Assembly (NCBI RefSeq): GCF_900108175.1 | Contig: NZ_FNVO01000002.1 | Span: 1,051 to 65,050, forward strand | Length of the DNA stretch: 64,000 bases | Direction of reading: 5' to 3' | Source: Thermomonospora echinospora | GTDB lineage: Bacteria; Actinomycetota; Actinomycetes; Streptosporangiales; Streptosporangiaceae | Shown: positions 1 through 7,303 of the stretch, piece after piece | How positions within the stretch are numbered: the first letter of the stretch is position 1 | How the letters are laid out: the number at the start of each line of letters is the position of its first letter | Translations under genes and position numbers: made by a program | Notes under the pieces: generated by a model | Told to the model about the DNA's origin: nothing | What the model saw: only the letters and a program-made list of their open reading frames with translations | The model's database searches: none

Positions 1-3
1 CGC

Positions 4-130
4 CTGCTCCCCGCGCACGCGGGGATGGTCCCTTCTCGTACTGGAAGACCACATTGCTCGGGTTCTGCTCCCCGCGCACGCGGGGATGGTCCCTGGGTGA
101 CGGTGCCGTCCGTCTCGGTGCTGCACTGCT
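4..130 (+). CRISPR. CRISPR array, left segment (type I-E-like), ending inside a repeat
   Basis: Two complete repeats (4-32 and 65-93) and the first five bases (CTGCT, 126-130) of a third, at an exact 61-bp period, with 32-bp spacers at 33-64 and 94-125. The repeat starts CTGCTCCCC, contains the inverted pair CCCCGCG/CGCGGGG and ends GGATGGTCC(C), the layout of type I-E repeats. By analogy the 5' handle would be ATGGTCCC, so transcription runs left to right and the leader lies left of the window. The third repeat is cut by the IS21 insertion at 131 and resumes at 5377. Confidence 0.95.
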
Positions 131-213
131 TGACGACGACGCCGCAAAGCTGACCCTGTGACGACGCGTGAAAACGGACCCGTCTTGAGCCCGTGTGGGT
201 GAGAGCGTGAGGA

Positions 214-1458
214 GTGTTGAGCGTGGAGGACTGGGCGGAGATCCGTAGGTTGCACCGGTCGGAGGGGATGCCGATCCGGGCGATCGTCCGCAAGATGGGC
301 GTTGGGCGGAACACGGTGCGTCGGGCGTTGGCCTCTGATGCGCCGCCCAAGTATGTGCGCAAGCGCAAGGGCTCGATCGTGGACGTGGTCGAGCCGCAGA
401 TCCGTGAGCTGCTGTCGTCCTGGCCGGACATGCCGGCCACGGTGATCGCTGAGCGGATCGGCTGGGAACGGTCGATGACCGTGCTCAAGGATCGTGTCCG
501 GGAGTTGCGGCCGCTGTTCGCACCACCGGATCCGGTGTCGCGGACGCAGTATCGGCCGGGTGAGCTGGCGCAGTGTGACCTGTGGTTCCCACCGGTCGAC
601 ATCCCGCTGGGGTCGGGGCAGAGTGGTCGACCGCCGGTGCTGGTCATCGTCAGTGGTTACTCGCGCTGGATCAGCGCCCGGATGATCCCGTCCCGCCAGG
701 CGCCGGATCTGCTGGCCGGGCACTGGGTGCTGCTGGCGCAGTTGGGTGCGGTGCCCAAGTCGCTGGTGTGGGACAACGAGTCCGCGGTCGGGCGGTGGCG
801 GGGCGGCCGCCCTCAGCTGACCGAGGCGATGAACGCCTTCCGCGGATCCCTGGGCATCAAGGTGATCCAGTGCCGCCCAGGCGACCCGGAGGCCAAGGGC
901 TTGGTGGAGCGGGCCAACGGCTATCTGGAGACCTCGTTCCTGCCCGGCCGCGCGTTCACCTCGCCGAGTGACTTCAACGCCCAACTCGCCGACTGGTTGG
1001 ACAAGGCCAACCGTCGGCATCACCGCCGGATCGAGTGCCGCCCGGTCGACCGGCTGCCCGCGGACCTGAACGCGATGGTCGAACTGCCGCCGGTCCCGCC
1101 ACAGACCGGCTGGCGGTTGTCGATGCGGCTGCCCCGCGACCACTACGTCCGGCTCGACGGCAACGACTACTCGGTCCACCCCGCGGCGATCGGCCGCCGC
1201 ATCGAGGTGACCGCCGACCTGGATCAGGTCACCGCGACCTGCGGCGGCCGCACCGTCGCGGCGCATCAGCGTTGCTGGGCATCCCATCAGACCATCACCG
1301 CCCCCGAGCACGACAAGGCCGCTGGAGACTTTCGCCGCCGGCATCTGGTGCCCGCAACGCCGGCAACCGCGACGCCGGTGCAGCAGCGCAAGCTGTCCGA
1401 CTACGACCGCCTCTTCGGGCTCACCGACGAGCCCACTGGCGGGGAGGTGGCGGTCTGA
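214..1458 (+). CDS. istA: IS21-family transposase IstA
   Basis: 414 aa integrase-type transposase that cuts and joins the IS21 ends together with the IstB ATPase. The N-terminus has a helix-turn-helix (about residues 15-40, IRAIVRKMGVGRNTVRRAL). The retroviral-integrase-like catalytic triad is D122 (AQCDLWF), D187 (VWDNES) and E232 (GLVERANGYLE). The C-terminal part resembles the Mu-transposase-type C-terminal domain. The GTG start at 214 follows GTGAGGA. Its stop overlaps the istB start (TGATG), so the two are translationally coupled. The frame is intact, so the protein is probably functional even though the element's right end is disrupted. Confidence 0.93.
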   Translation: MLSVEDWAEIRRLHRSEGMPIRAIVRKMGVGRNTVRRALASDAPPKYVRKRKGSIVDVVEPQIRELLSSWPDMPATVIAERIGWERSMTVLKDRVRELRPLFAPPDPVSRTQYRPGELAQCDLWFPPVDIPLGSGQSGRPPVLVIVSGYSRWISARMIPSRQAPDLLAGHWVLLAQLGAVPKSLVWDNESAVGRWRGGRPQLTEAMNAFRGSLGIKVIQCRPGDPEAKGLVERANGYLETSFLPGRAFTSPSDFNAQLADWLDKANRRHHRRIECRPVDRLPADLNAMVELPPVPPQTGWRLSMRLPRDHYVRLDGNDYSVHPAAIGRRIEVTADLDQVTATCGGRTVAAHQRCWASHQTITAPEHDKAAGDFRRRHLVPATPATATPVQQRKLSDYDRLFGLTDEPTGGEVAV

Positions 1459-2249
1459 TGCCCACCAAAGCCAAGACCGGCCGCAACATCACCTCTGAGT
1501 TGGCCTATCTCACCCGTGCGCTCAAGGCGCCGTCGCTGGCGGCCTCGGTCGAGCGGCTGGCCGAACGCGCCCGCGCTGAGAACTGGTCGCACGAGGAGTT
1601 CCTGCTCGCCTGCCTGCAACGCGAGGTCGCCGCCCGCGAAGCCCACGGCGGCGAAGGACGCATCCGCCAGGCCCGCTTTCCCTCCCGCAAGTCGATCGAG
1701 GAGTTCGACTTCGACCACCAGCGCTCCCTCAAACGCGACACCATCGCCCACCTGGGCACCCTGGACTTCGTGGTGGCCAAGGAGAACGTGGTGTTCCTCG
1801 GCCCGCCCGGCACCGGCAAGACCCACCTGTCCATCGGCCTGGGCATCCGAGCCTGCCAGGCCGGGCACCGGGTGCGCTTCGCCACCGCCGCCGAATGGGT
1901 CGGCCGCCTGGCCGATGCCCACCACGCCGGCCGCCTGGAAGACGAACTCGTCCGGCTCGGCCGGATCCCTCTTTTGATCATCGACGAGGTCGGCTACATC
2001 CCCTTCGAATCCGAGGCGGCCAACCTGTTCTTCCAGCTGGTCTCCTCCCGCTACGAACGCGCCTCGCTGATCGTGACCAGTAACAAGCCCTTCGGACGCT
2101 GGGGCGAGGTGTTCGGCGACGACGTGGTCGCCGCCGCCATGATCGACCGCCTCGTCCACCACGCCGAGGTCATCAGCCTGAAAGGAGACAGCTACCGACT
2201 CAAAGACCGCGACCTAGGCCGCGTCCCCGCGGCCAAGACCAACGACTGA
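1458..2249 (+). CDS. istB: IS21-family helper ATPase IstB
   Basis: 263 aa AAA+ ATPase of the IstB/DnaC type that assembles on target DNA and activates IstA. The Walker A motif GPPGTGKTH is at about residues 115-123 and Walker B LLIIDEVGY at about 172-180, followed by the arginine-containing C-terminal AAA+ segment. The ATG at 1458 overlaps the istA stop. The same frame is open further upstream, but that part is an istA shadow, and length and family alignment support the start at 1458. No damage is seen. Confidence 0.94.
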   Translation: MPTKAKTGRNITSELAYLTRALKAPSLAASVERLAERARAENWSHEEFLLACLQREVAAREAHGGEGRIRQARFPSRKSIEEFDFDHQRSLKRDTIAHLGTLDFVVAKENVVFLGPPGTGKTHLSIGLGIRACQAGHRVRFATAAEWVGRLADAHHAGRLEDELVRLGRIPLLIIDEVGYIPFESEAANLFFQLVSSRYERASLIVTSNKPFGRWGEVFGDDVVAAAMIDRLVHHAEVISLKGDSYRLKDRDLGRVPAAKTND

Positions 2250-2995
2250 CGAACAACCAGGACGGGTCCACTTTCAGCCGCCGCAGACGGGTCCAGATTC
2301 GGGCTCAGGCGCACATTCCGTGATCGGGTTGTTCGGGTAGGTCACGGTTTGGGTGTTCTCGTCGGTAGGCGGCGGGTTGGTCGCGACCATCTCGATCGTG
2401 TCGATCAAGGAGCTGGTGGGAGTTCTGTTTCCTCATCTGGCAGGGCTGGGGGTGGAGAAGGTCTTCAGGTCGGGTCGGTCAGTGCGGATCCGGGCAAGGA
2501 CGGGCACTGTCCAGGCTGACTGCCCGGCCTGCGGGCGGGCGTCCCGGCGAGTGCACAGTCGGTATGAGCGGCGGCTGTGCACTCGCCGCGACCGGCGGCC
2601 AGGAGACCATCATCCATCTGCAGGTCCGGCGGTTCCTGTGTCTTGATGGAGCATGCCCGAAGAAGACGTTCGCCGAGCAGGTGCCGGGGCTGACCAGCCG
2701 CTACGGCCGTCACAGCGTGGGGCTTGGCGCCGTGCTGCGTGAAGTGGCGCTGGCACTGGGCGGCCGAGCGGGCGCCAGGCTGACCGGGCAACTCGCCGCC
2801 GCGGTGAACCGGATGACGCTGATCCGGCTGATCCGCAGCCTTCCCGACCCGGCCCTGGCCACCGGACCACGCGTGTTGGGCGTGGACGACTTCGCGTTGC
2901 GGCGCGGTCACACCTACGGCACAGTCGGGCCTTCCCCCTGAGGTGTGGACACCTTGAAGCCTGGATCATGGGTCCAGGGGAAGGAGGTGTCTTTG

Positions 2996-3322
2996 ATGGC
3001 GCTGAAGCACTATCCAGAGGAGTTCAAGGCCGACGCGGTGGCGTTGTTCTTGTCGGACCCGTCCAACACCTACAGGCGGATCGCTGCCGATCTGGGGATC
3101 AGCCGGGGCACGCTGCGCAACTGGGTGCTGGAGGCCCAGCGGCACGGGACGGCACCGGTCCGGCCCGCCCCCGCTCAGCCGTCGACGCAGCAGGACCTAT
3201 CGTCGCCTGACGTGCATGAACAGGAGAATCAGCAGCTCAAGGCGCGGATCCGTGAGCTGGAGCTGGAACGCGACATCCTGCGGAAGGCGGCCAAGTATTT
3301 CGCCGGGGAGACGCGCTGGTGA
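2996..3322 (+). CDS. IS3-family transposase OrfA (HTH protein)
   Basis: 108 aa DNA-binding subunit. The N-terminus MALKHYPEEFKADAVALF and the helix-turn-helix YRRIAADLGISRGTLRNWV are typical of IS3 OrfA. A leucine-rich coiled coil follows (ENQQLKARIRELELERDI), ending in RKAAKYFAGET. The ATG at 2996 is chosen because AAGGAGG lies 8-14 bases upstream; the frame is open slightly further upstream inside the terminal repeat. Its stop overlaps the orfB GTG (GTGA at 3319-3322). Confidence 0.93.
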   Translation: MALKHYPEEFKADAVALFLSDPSNTYRRIAADLGISRGTLRNWVLEAQRHGTAPVRPAPAQPSTQQDLSSPDVHEQENQQLKARIRELELERDILRKAAKYFAGETRW

Positions 3323-4209
3323 ACCGCTTCCAGTTCGTCGCCGACCACCAGGCCACCTACGGGGCCAAGCGGTTGTGCCGGGTGCTGCAGATCGCGCGCT
3401 CGAGTTTTTACCGGTGGCTGGCCGCCGCCCCTGCCAGGCAGGCCCGCCGACGGGCCGACGCCGAGCTCGCGATGCGGATCCGCAAGATCCACGCCGAGGA
3501 GGACGGCACCTACGGCTCCCCGCGCATCACCGCAGAACTGAGAGACCAGGGCGTGCAGGTCAACCACAAGCGCGTCGAGCGGGTCATGCGCCGGCACGGC
3601 ATCGCCGGGCTGCGCCTGCGCCGCAAGGTGCGCACCACCGTGCCCGCCCCGGACGCAGCCCCGGTCCCGGATCTGCTCCGACGCGACTTCACCGCACCGG
3701 CCCCAGGCCGCCGGTATGTCGGCGACATCACCTACCTGCCGATCGCCGACGGCACCTTCCTGTATCTGGCAACCGTGCTGGACCTGCGATCACGGCGGCT
3801 GGTGGGCTGGTCCATCGCCGACCACATGCGCACCAGCCTGGTGATCGACGCCCTGCACGCTGCGGCGGCCACCCGTGGCGGCACCTTGGACGGAGCGATC
3901 TTCCACAGCGACAACGGCGCCCAGTACTGCGCGGCCGACTTCACCGCCGCCTGCAACCGGCTGGGCCTCACCCGGTCCCGCGGCGCGGTCGGCACCAGCG
4001 CCGACAACGCCGCCGCCGAATCCCTCAACGCCACCCTCAAACGCGAAACCCTGCAAGGCGCCCGGCACTGGCCCACCGCCCACGCCGCACGCCAGGCCGT
4101 CTTCCGCTGGGCCACCCGCTACAACACCCGCCGCAGGCACTCCCGCCTGGGGCAACTCTCACCGATCAACTACGAGAAAGCCACCGGCAGCCTGACCGCT
4201 GCCACCTGA
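3319..4209 (+). CDS. IS3-family transposase OrfB (DDE integrase)
   Basis: 296 aa catalytic subunit. An HTH_21-like region (TYGSPRITAELRDQG) precedes the integrase core with D136 (YVGDITYLPI), D198 (HSDNGAQY) and E234 (AAESLNATLKRE), a DD(35)E spacing. The GTG start overlaps the orfA stop. Many IS3 elements make an OrfAB fusion by -1 frameshifting, so the separate start could be used for coupling, frameshifting or both. I did not identify a clear slippery heptamer. Confidence 0.93.
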   Translation: MNRFQFVADHQATYGAKRLCRVLQIARSSFYRWLAAAPARQARRRADAELAMRIRKIHAEEDGTYGSPRITAELRDQGVQVNHKRVERVMRRHGIAGLRLRRKVRTTVPAPDAAPVPDLLRRDFTAPAPGRRYVGDITYLPIADGTFLYLATVLDLRSRRLVGWSIADHMRTSLVIDALHAAAATRGGTLDGAIFHSDNGAQYCAADFTAACNRLGLTRSRGAVGTSADNAAAESLNATLKRETLQGARHWPTAHAARQAVFRWATRYNTRRRHSRLGQLSPINYEKATGSLTAAT

Positions 4210-5371
4210 AACCGGTGTCCACATTTCGGGGGGAAGCCCCGTCCTCATCGACATCACCACTGGCCGCCCGATCGACGTGCTGCCCGATCGGACGGCTGAC
4301 TGCCTGGCCGCATGGCTGAAGACCCATCCCGGTGTCGAGATCATCTGCCGGGATCGCGCCGGCGGCTACGCCGAGGGTGCCACCCGCGGCGCTCCCGATG
4401 CGATCCAGGTCGCTGACCGCTGGCACATGTGGCGCAACCTCGGCGAGGCCGTCGAACGCGTCATCGCCCGGCACCGTGACCTTCTGCGCGACCAGCGGCC
4501 ACGGGACACCCCGGCGGGGTCCGCCGTCCCGGCGGCCCCACATCCCGGGCCGCACGCTGGACTGCGGACCGGACCGTTCGCCGACCGCATCCGGCAGCGC
4601 CACGCCGCCATCCACGAACTCCTCGCGCAAGGCCAGGACCTGCGGGCTATCGCACGGGCCCTCGGCCTGGCCCGCAACACCGTCCGCAGGTTCGCCCGCG
4701 CCGCTACACCCGAAGAGCTCCTGGTCAACACCGGGACCGGCCGCCGCCCCAAACTCCTTGACGACCATGCCTCCTACCTCATCCGACGCTGGAACGAGGG
4801 CTGCACCAACGCTGCGCAGCTGTGTCGGGAACTGCGCGAACGCGGTTACCAGGTCCACAGCCGAGCGGTCCGCGACTACGTCCGCGCCTGGCGCTCGACC
4901 GTCCCGGCCACACCGCCGCAGCCCGTCGGGCCCACGGTCCGCAAAGCCGCCGGCTGGTTGCTGCGCGACCCGGCCCATCTCACCACGGACGAGCAACGCC
5001 AGCTCGACGCCCTCACCCAGGCAAGCCCGACGTTGGCCGCCCTCCGCCGGCACGTCGCGGCGTTCGCAGTGATGATGCTCAACCGCCAAGGCCACCGCCT
5101 GGAAACCTGGATGAACGCCGTCCAGGCCGATGACCTGCCCGAACTCCACTCCTTCGTCACCGGCCTGCGCCGCGACTTCGACGCCGCCCGAGCCGGCCTG
5201 ACGCTGAACTACAGCTCCGGACCGGTCGAGGGTCACGTGAACCGCATCAAAACGATCAAGAGGCAGATGTATGGCCGGGCCAATCCCGACCTGCTCCGCA
5301 AACGCATTCTGCTCGCTGACTGATCCGATCACGGAATGTGTGCCTGAGCCCAGATTCGCGCGCCGTTGACA

Positions 5372-5826
5372 CTGCTCCCCGCGCACGCGGGGATGGTCCC
5401 GGCGGGTTCCTGCCGACCGGGCCGTCCCTGGTCTGCTCCCCGCGCACGCGGGGATGGTCCCGCTCCCCTCCCTGGGAGGAACCCCTTGCGTCCCTGCTCC
5501 CCGCGCACGCGGGGATGGTCCTCACCGCCGCTGGCACGAGGGCCGGGGGATCGTCTGCTCCCCGCGCACGCGGGGATGGTCCCTTCTTGCACGCCCCGCC
5601 GGACGTGCGGCCGCCCTGCTCCCCGCGCACGCGGGGATGGTCCCTGGTGTTCGTCGGGCTGTTCCTGGCCGGTGTGCTGCTCCCCGCGCACGCGGGGATG
5701 GTCCGGTTCCTCTTCGAGGGCGGTCAGCCCCTCCGCCTGCTCCCCGCGCACGCGGGGATGGTCCCCCCGCCGGCAGGGTGGCGACGCGGCGGCCGGACTG
5801 CTCCCCGCGCACGCGGGGATGGTTCC
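5372..5826 (+). CRISPR. CRISPR array, right (leader-distal) segment
   Basis: Eight repeats start at 5372, 5433, 5494, 5555, 5616, 5677, 5737 and 5798, separated by seven spacers of 31-32 bp (the 5706-5736 spacer is one base short). The first repeat is complete only because the CTGCT target duplication of the IS21 element restores its start. The final repeat carries a C-to-T change near its end (GGTTC), the usual decay of the trailer end, which fits a leader to the left. The base after the 28-bp core is mostly C but T at 5522 and G at 5705, so it may belong to the spacer. No cas gene lies in the window. Confidence 0.97.
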
Positions 5827-6055
5827 GCCCTTGACTGGAAAGAAACTCAGAAGCAATCGGCGCCATCAAAGCAATCCGTTGATCACTTTGCATAACACTC
5901 GATCCCGCAAGGGAAATAAGACATCTAGACATGCAAGCCGAACCAAACGCTCGGCAATCATCATATCAATTTCAAAGGCCTGCCCAGATAAAGGTGTAAC
6001 TAGACAGGCCCACTGGACCCTCTCTACTGCGACCGAAGATGATGGCGTTGACTAA
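5827..6055. other. Gene-free trailer region of the CRISPR array
   Basis: About 230 bases noticeably richer in A and T than the surrounding DNA, running from the degenerate last repeat to the end of the first element gene. No coding frame is convincing. A short inverted pair GGCCTG/CAGGCC near 5980-6015 is too weak to call a terminator. Confidence 0.5.
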
Positions 6056-6307
6056 TCAAGTCGGCGGGAATTGCCGTGTCGAAAACGGCAGCCCGGTTTT
6101 TTGTGTTCGCCGTGGCATGGCGAAGGCCAGTACCAGCGCAGCCGGCCAGCCTACGAAGGTTGCGCAGCCGATGGTGTTGAAGAGGATGATGGTGGTGAGG
6201 CTGTCGACTCGGCGGAGCATCGCTACGAGCGTTGGGAGGACGGCGAGAGTGGCGAGGCCGCCGATGATGAGCAGCCAGAACCAGGGGCTGGATTCGTAGG
6301 AGTTCAT
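6056..6307 (-). CDS. Superinfection-immunity-like small membrane protein
   Basis: 83 aa with two hydrophobic segments (about residues 8-31 and 39-64). The pattern LPTLVAMLRR...NTIGCATFVGWPAALVLAFAM matches the layout of the Imm_superinfect family, first known from phage T4 Imm, which blocks entry of related phage DNA. That is family resemblance by eye; function in actinobacteria is unproven. It is the last gene of the minus-strand operon that begins at 10726, 14 bp after its neighbour, and sits beside the CRISPR trailer. It could equally act in entry exclusion between copies of the conjugative element. Confidence 0.6.
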   Translation of the reverse strand: MNSYESSPWFWLLIIGGLATLAVLPTLVAMLRRVDSLTTIILFNTIGCATFVGWPAALVLAFAMPRRTQKTGLPFSTRQFPPT

Positions 6308-6321
6308 GGGCGCTCCCTTGG

Positions 6322-7290
6322 TCAGCGGCTTGGCCGGCGGTGCTGGCTGGGGCCGTGGTGGCGGGGTCTGGCGGGGCTTGGCTGTTCGGCGGGTTGCTGG
6401 GAGGCGAGGTGTACCGCCTCGCGGATGTTGTAGGGGAAGTCGTCTTTTGCGACTTGCGCTGGAGTTCGTGTGGGCGATTCAAGGGTGGGGGTGCCGATCG
6501 CTGCGTTCAGGTCTCGTTGAGGAGTTACATCTGTAGCAGAAGTGGTACCCCTGCTTGGAGCATTGGCAACTTGTTCGAGTGCTCCAGTAATTACTCGTTC
6601 GGGTAGATTTGTGGCGACCTCCAGAGCTGTGCGCAGGTCTTCGGGGCGGAGGTCTTCAGGTCCTTGATGGTGCGCTTTGAGTTCGTTGATGAGCTTCACG
6701 GCATATTGTTGCTGGCGGTGTTCGGCTTCCTCGCGTTCGGCGGGGCCGTGTTCGTCGACGGTCCGGCGGATTCCACCGGCTTCGGGTAGGGCTTGTCTTT
6801 CGGAAGCCGGGTCGCCGGTGCGGACGTTGGGGGTGCGGGTGAAGAAGGGGACTGCATCCCGCATGGCCTCCTCAGGGGATAGCCCGGCGTCGCGGAAGCG
6901 GTCGTAGTGCTGCATGGCGTGTGGGTGGAGCTTGCGGAGGCGTTCTTCGCACTTGCGTGCGGCGGAGGCGGCTGCCCTGTGGTCGGCGGCGTAGGGCAGG
7001 GCGGCGCTCCAGGCTTCGGCTACGCGGAGCAGGTCGGCCTGCCGGAGCCATTCGCGGTCGTGAGCGGGCGCCCATCGCGATCTGGCCTGCTCGAATGCCG
7101 TTCTCATGGCCATGCCGGCGCGTCGTTCGGCCTCCAGTGCTCGTATCTGGCGTGCTCGTTGCAGGCGTAGCTGGTACCTGGCCTGGACCTGCCTGACGAC
7201 AGCGCTTATGGCGATGAACTGGACGAGGCGCTGGCCGCTGTGGGTGAGTCCTTCGGTGATGGGGTCGGGGTGCTGCTGTTCGGTGGTCAT
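6322..7290 (-). CDS. Hypothetical charged helical protein of the conjugative element
   Basis: 322 aa with no recognised catalytic motif. The N-terminal half is rich in Arg, Ala and Glu and predicted helical (RQVQARYQLRLQRARQIRALEAERRAG). A central segment reads KLHPHAMQHYDRFRDAGLSPEEAM, and the C-terminus is Pro/Arg rich and probably disordered. The ATG at 7290 has GGAG upstream and lies 13 bp after the primase stop. The frame is open further upstream, but that part is a primase shadow. Co-transcription with the primase suggests a role in processing or maintaining element DNA; this is inference. Confidence 0.6.
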   Translation of the reverse strand: MTTEQQHPDPITEGLTHSGQRLVQFIAISAVVRQVQARYQLRLQRARQIRALEAERRAGMAMRTAFEQARSRWAPAHDREWLRQADLLRVAEAWSAALPYAADHRAAASAARKCEERLRKLHPHAMQHYDRFRDAGLSPEEAMRDAVPFFTRTPNVRTGDPASERQALPEAGGIRRTVDEHGPAEREEAEHRQQQYAVKLINELKAHHQGPEDLRPEDLRTALEVATNLPERVITGALEQVANAPSRGTTSATDVTPQRDLNAAIGTPTLESPTRTPAQVAKDDFPYNIREAVHLASQQPAEQPSPARPRHHGPSQHRRPSR

Positions 7291-7303
7291 CTGCTGCTCC
7301 GTG

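Larger units (their letters stand above)
2927..4240 (+). mobile_element. IS3-family element with 3-bp (GTC) target duplication
   Basis: 1314-bp element with 27-bp imperfect inverted repeats: left GGGCCTTCCCCC...TGTGGACACC (2927-2953) and right GGTGTCCACA...GGGAAGCCCC (4214-4240), matching at 23 of 27 positions. The duplication GTC is at 2924-2926 and 4241-4243, inside the ISL3 transposase gene. It carries overlapping orfA and orfB, both open. It appears intact and is the youngest, innermost insertion of the nest. Confidence 0.93.
2353..5323 (+). pseudogene. ISL3-family transposase, frameshifted and split by IS3
   Basis: Three pieces make one ISL3 DDE transposase. The N-terminal zinc-finger part (CPACGRASRRVHSRYERRL) is read from 2353. 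The frame then shifts by one base near 2580, and ALAATGGQETIIHLQVRRF continues to LGVDDFALRRG and TYGTV. The IS3 element interrupts at 2927-4240. From 4241 the same frame resumes (VLIDITTGRPIDVLPDRTAD), with a second catalytic region (ICRDRAGGYAEG), an internal helix-turn-helix and the C-terminal GPVEGHVNRIKTIKRQMYG. Both insertion edges share GTC and the frame is kept across the gap. The product is non-functional. Confidence 0.9.
2302..5350 (+). mobile_element. ISL3-family element with 8-bp target duplication, interrupted by IS3
   Basis: Near-perfect terminal inverted repeats: left GGCTCAGGCGCACATTCCG (2302-2320), and the right end (about 5326-5350) is its complement with one mismatch, ending GCCTGAGCC. 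A perfect 8-bp duplication CAGATTCG flanks it (2294-2301 and 5351-5358), as expected for ISL3. It inserted into the right terminal region of the IS21 element. It contains one transposase gene, now broken by the IS3 element at 2927-4240 and by a frameshift. Without IS3 it would be about 1.73 kb. Confidence 0.93.
131..5371 (+). mobile_element. IS21-family element, itself interrupted by an ISL3 element
   Basis: The element starts TGACGACGACG at 131 and ends GTTGACA at 5371, the TG...CA ends of IS21 elements. It is flanked by a 5-bp duplication CTGCT (126-130 and 5372-5376). The outer 28 bases of the two ends are recognisably similar inverted repeats, and further GGACCCGTC copies lie near both ends (174-184; 2262-2271 and 2286-2295 inverted). 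It carries overlapping istA and istB. Its right end is split at 2301 by the ISL3 element; without that insertion it would be about 2.18 kb, a normal IS21 length. The separated right end probably blocks normal transposition. Confidence 0.9.

Noticed and set aside
33-125. Self-targeting spacers against the element in this window
   Set aside because: I compared the nine visible spacers by eye with the window and saw no match; a search of the full genome would be needed.
5338-6055. Open frames with a repeating HAGMVP/RGDGP pattern across 5338-6055
   Set aside because: They are translations of the CRISPR repeats in every frame, not genes.
5827-6055. Left attachment site repeating the tRNA-Glu 3' end
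   Set aside because: No copy of the T-arm/acceptor sequence was found at the left edge of the transfer cluster.
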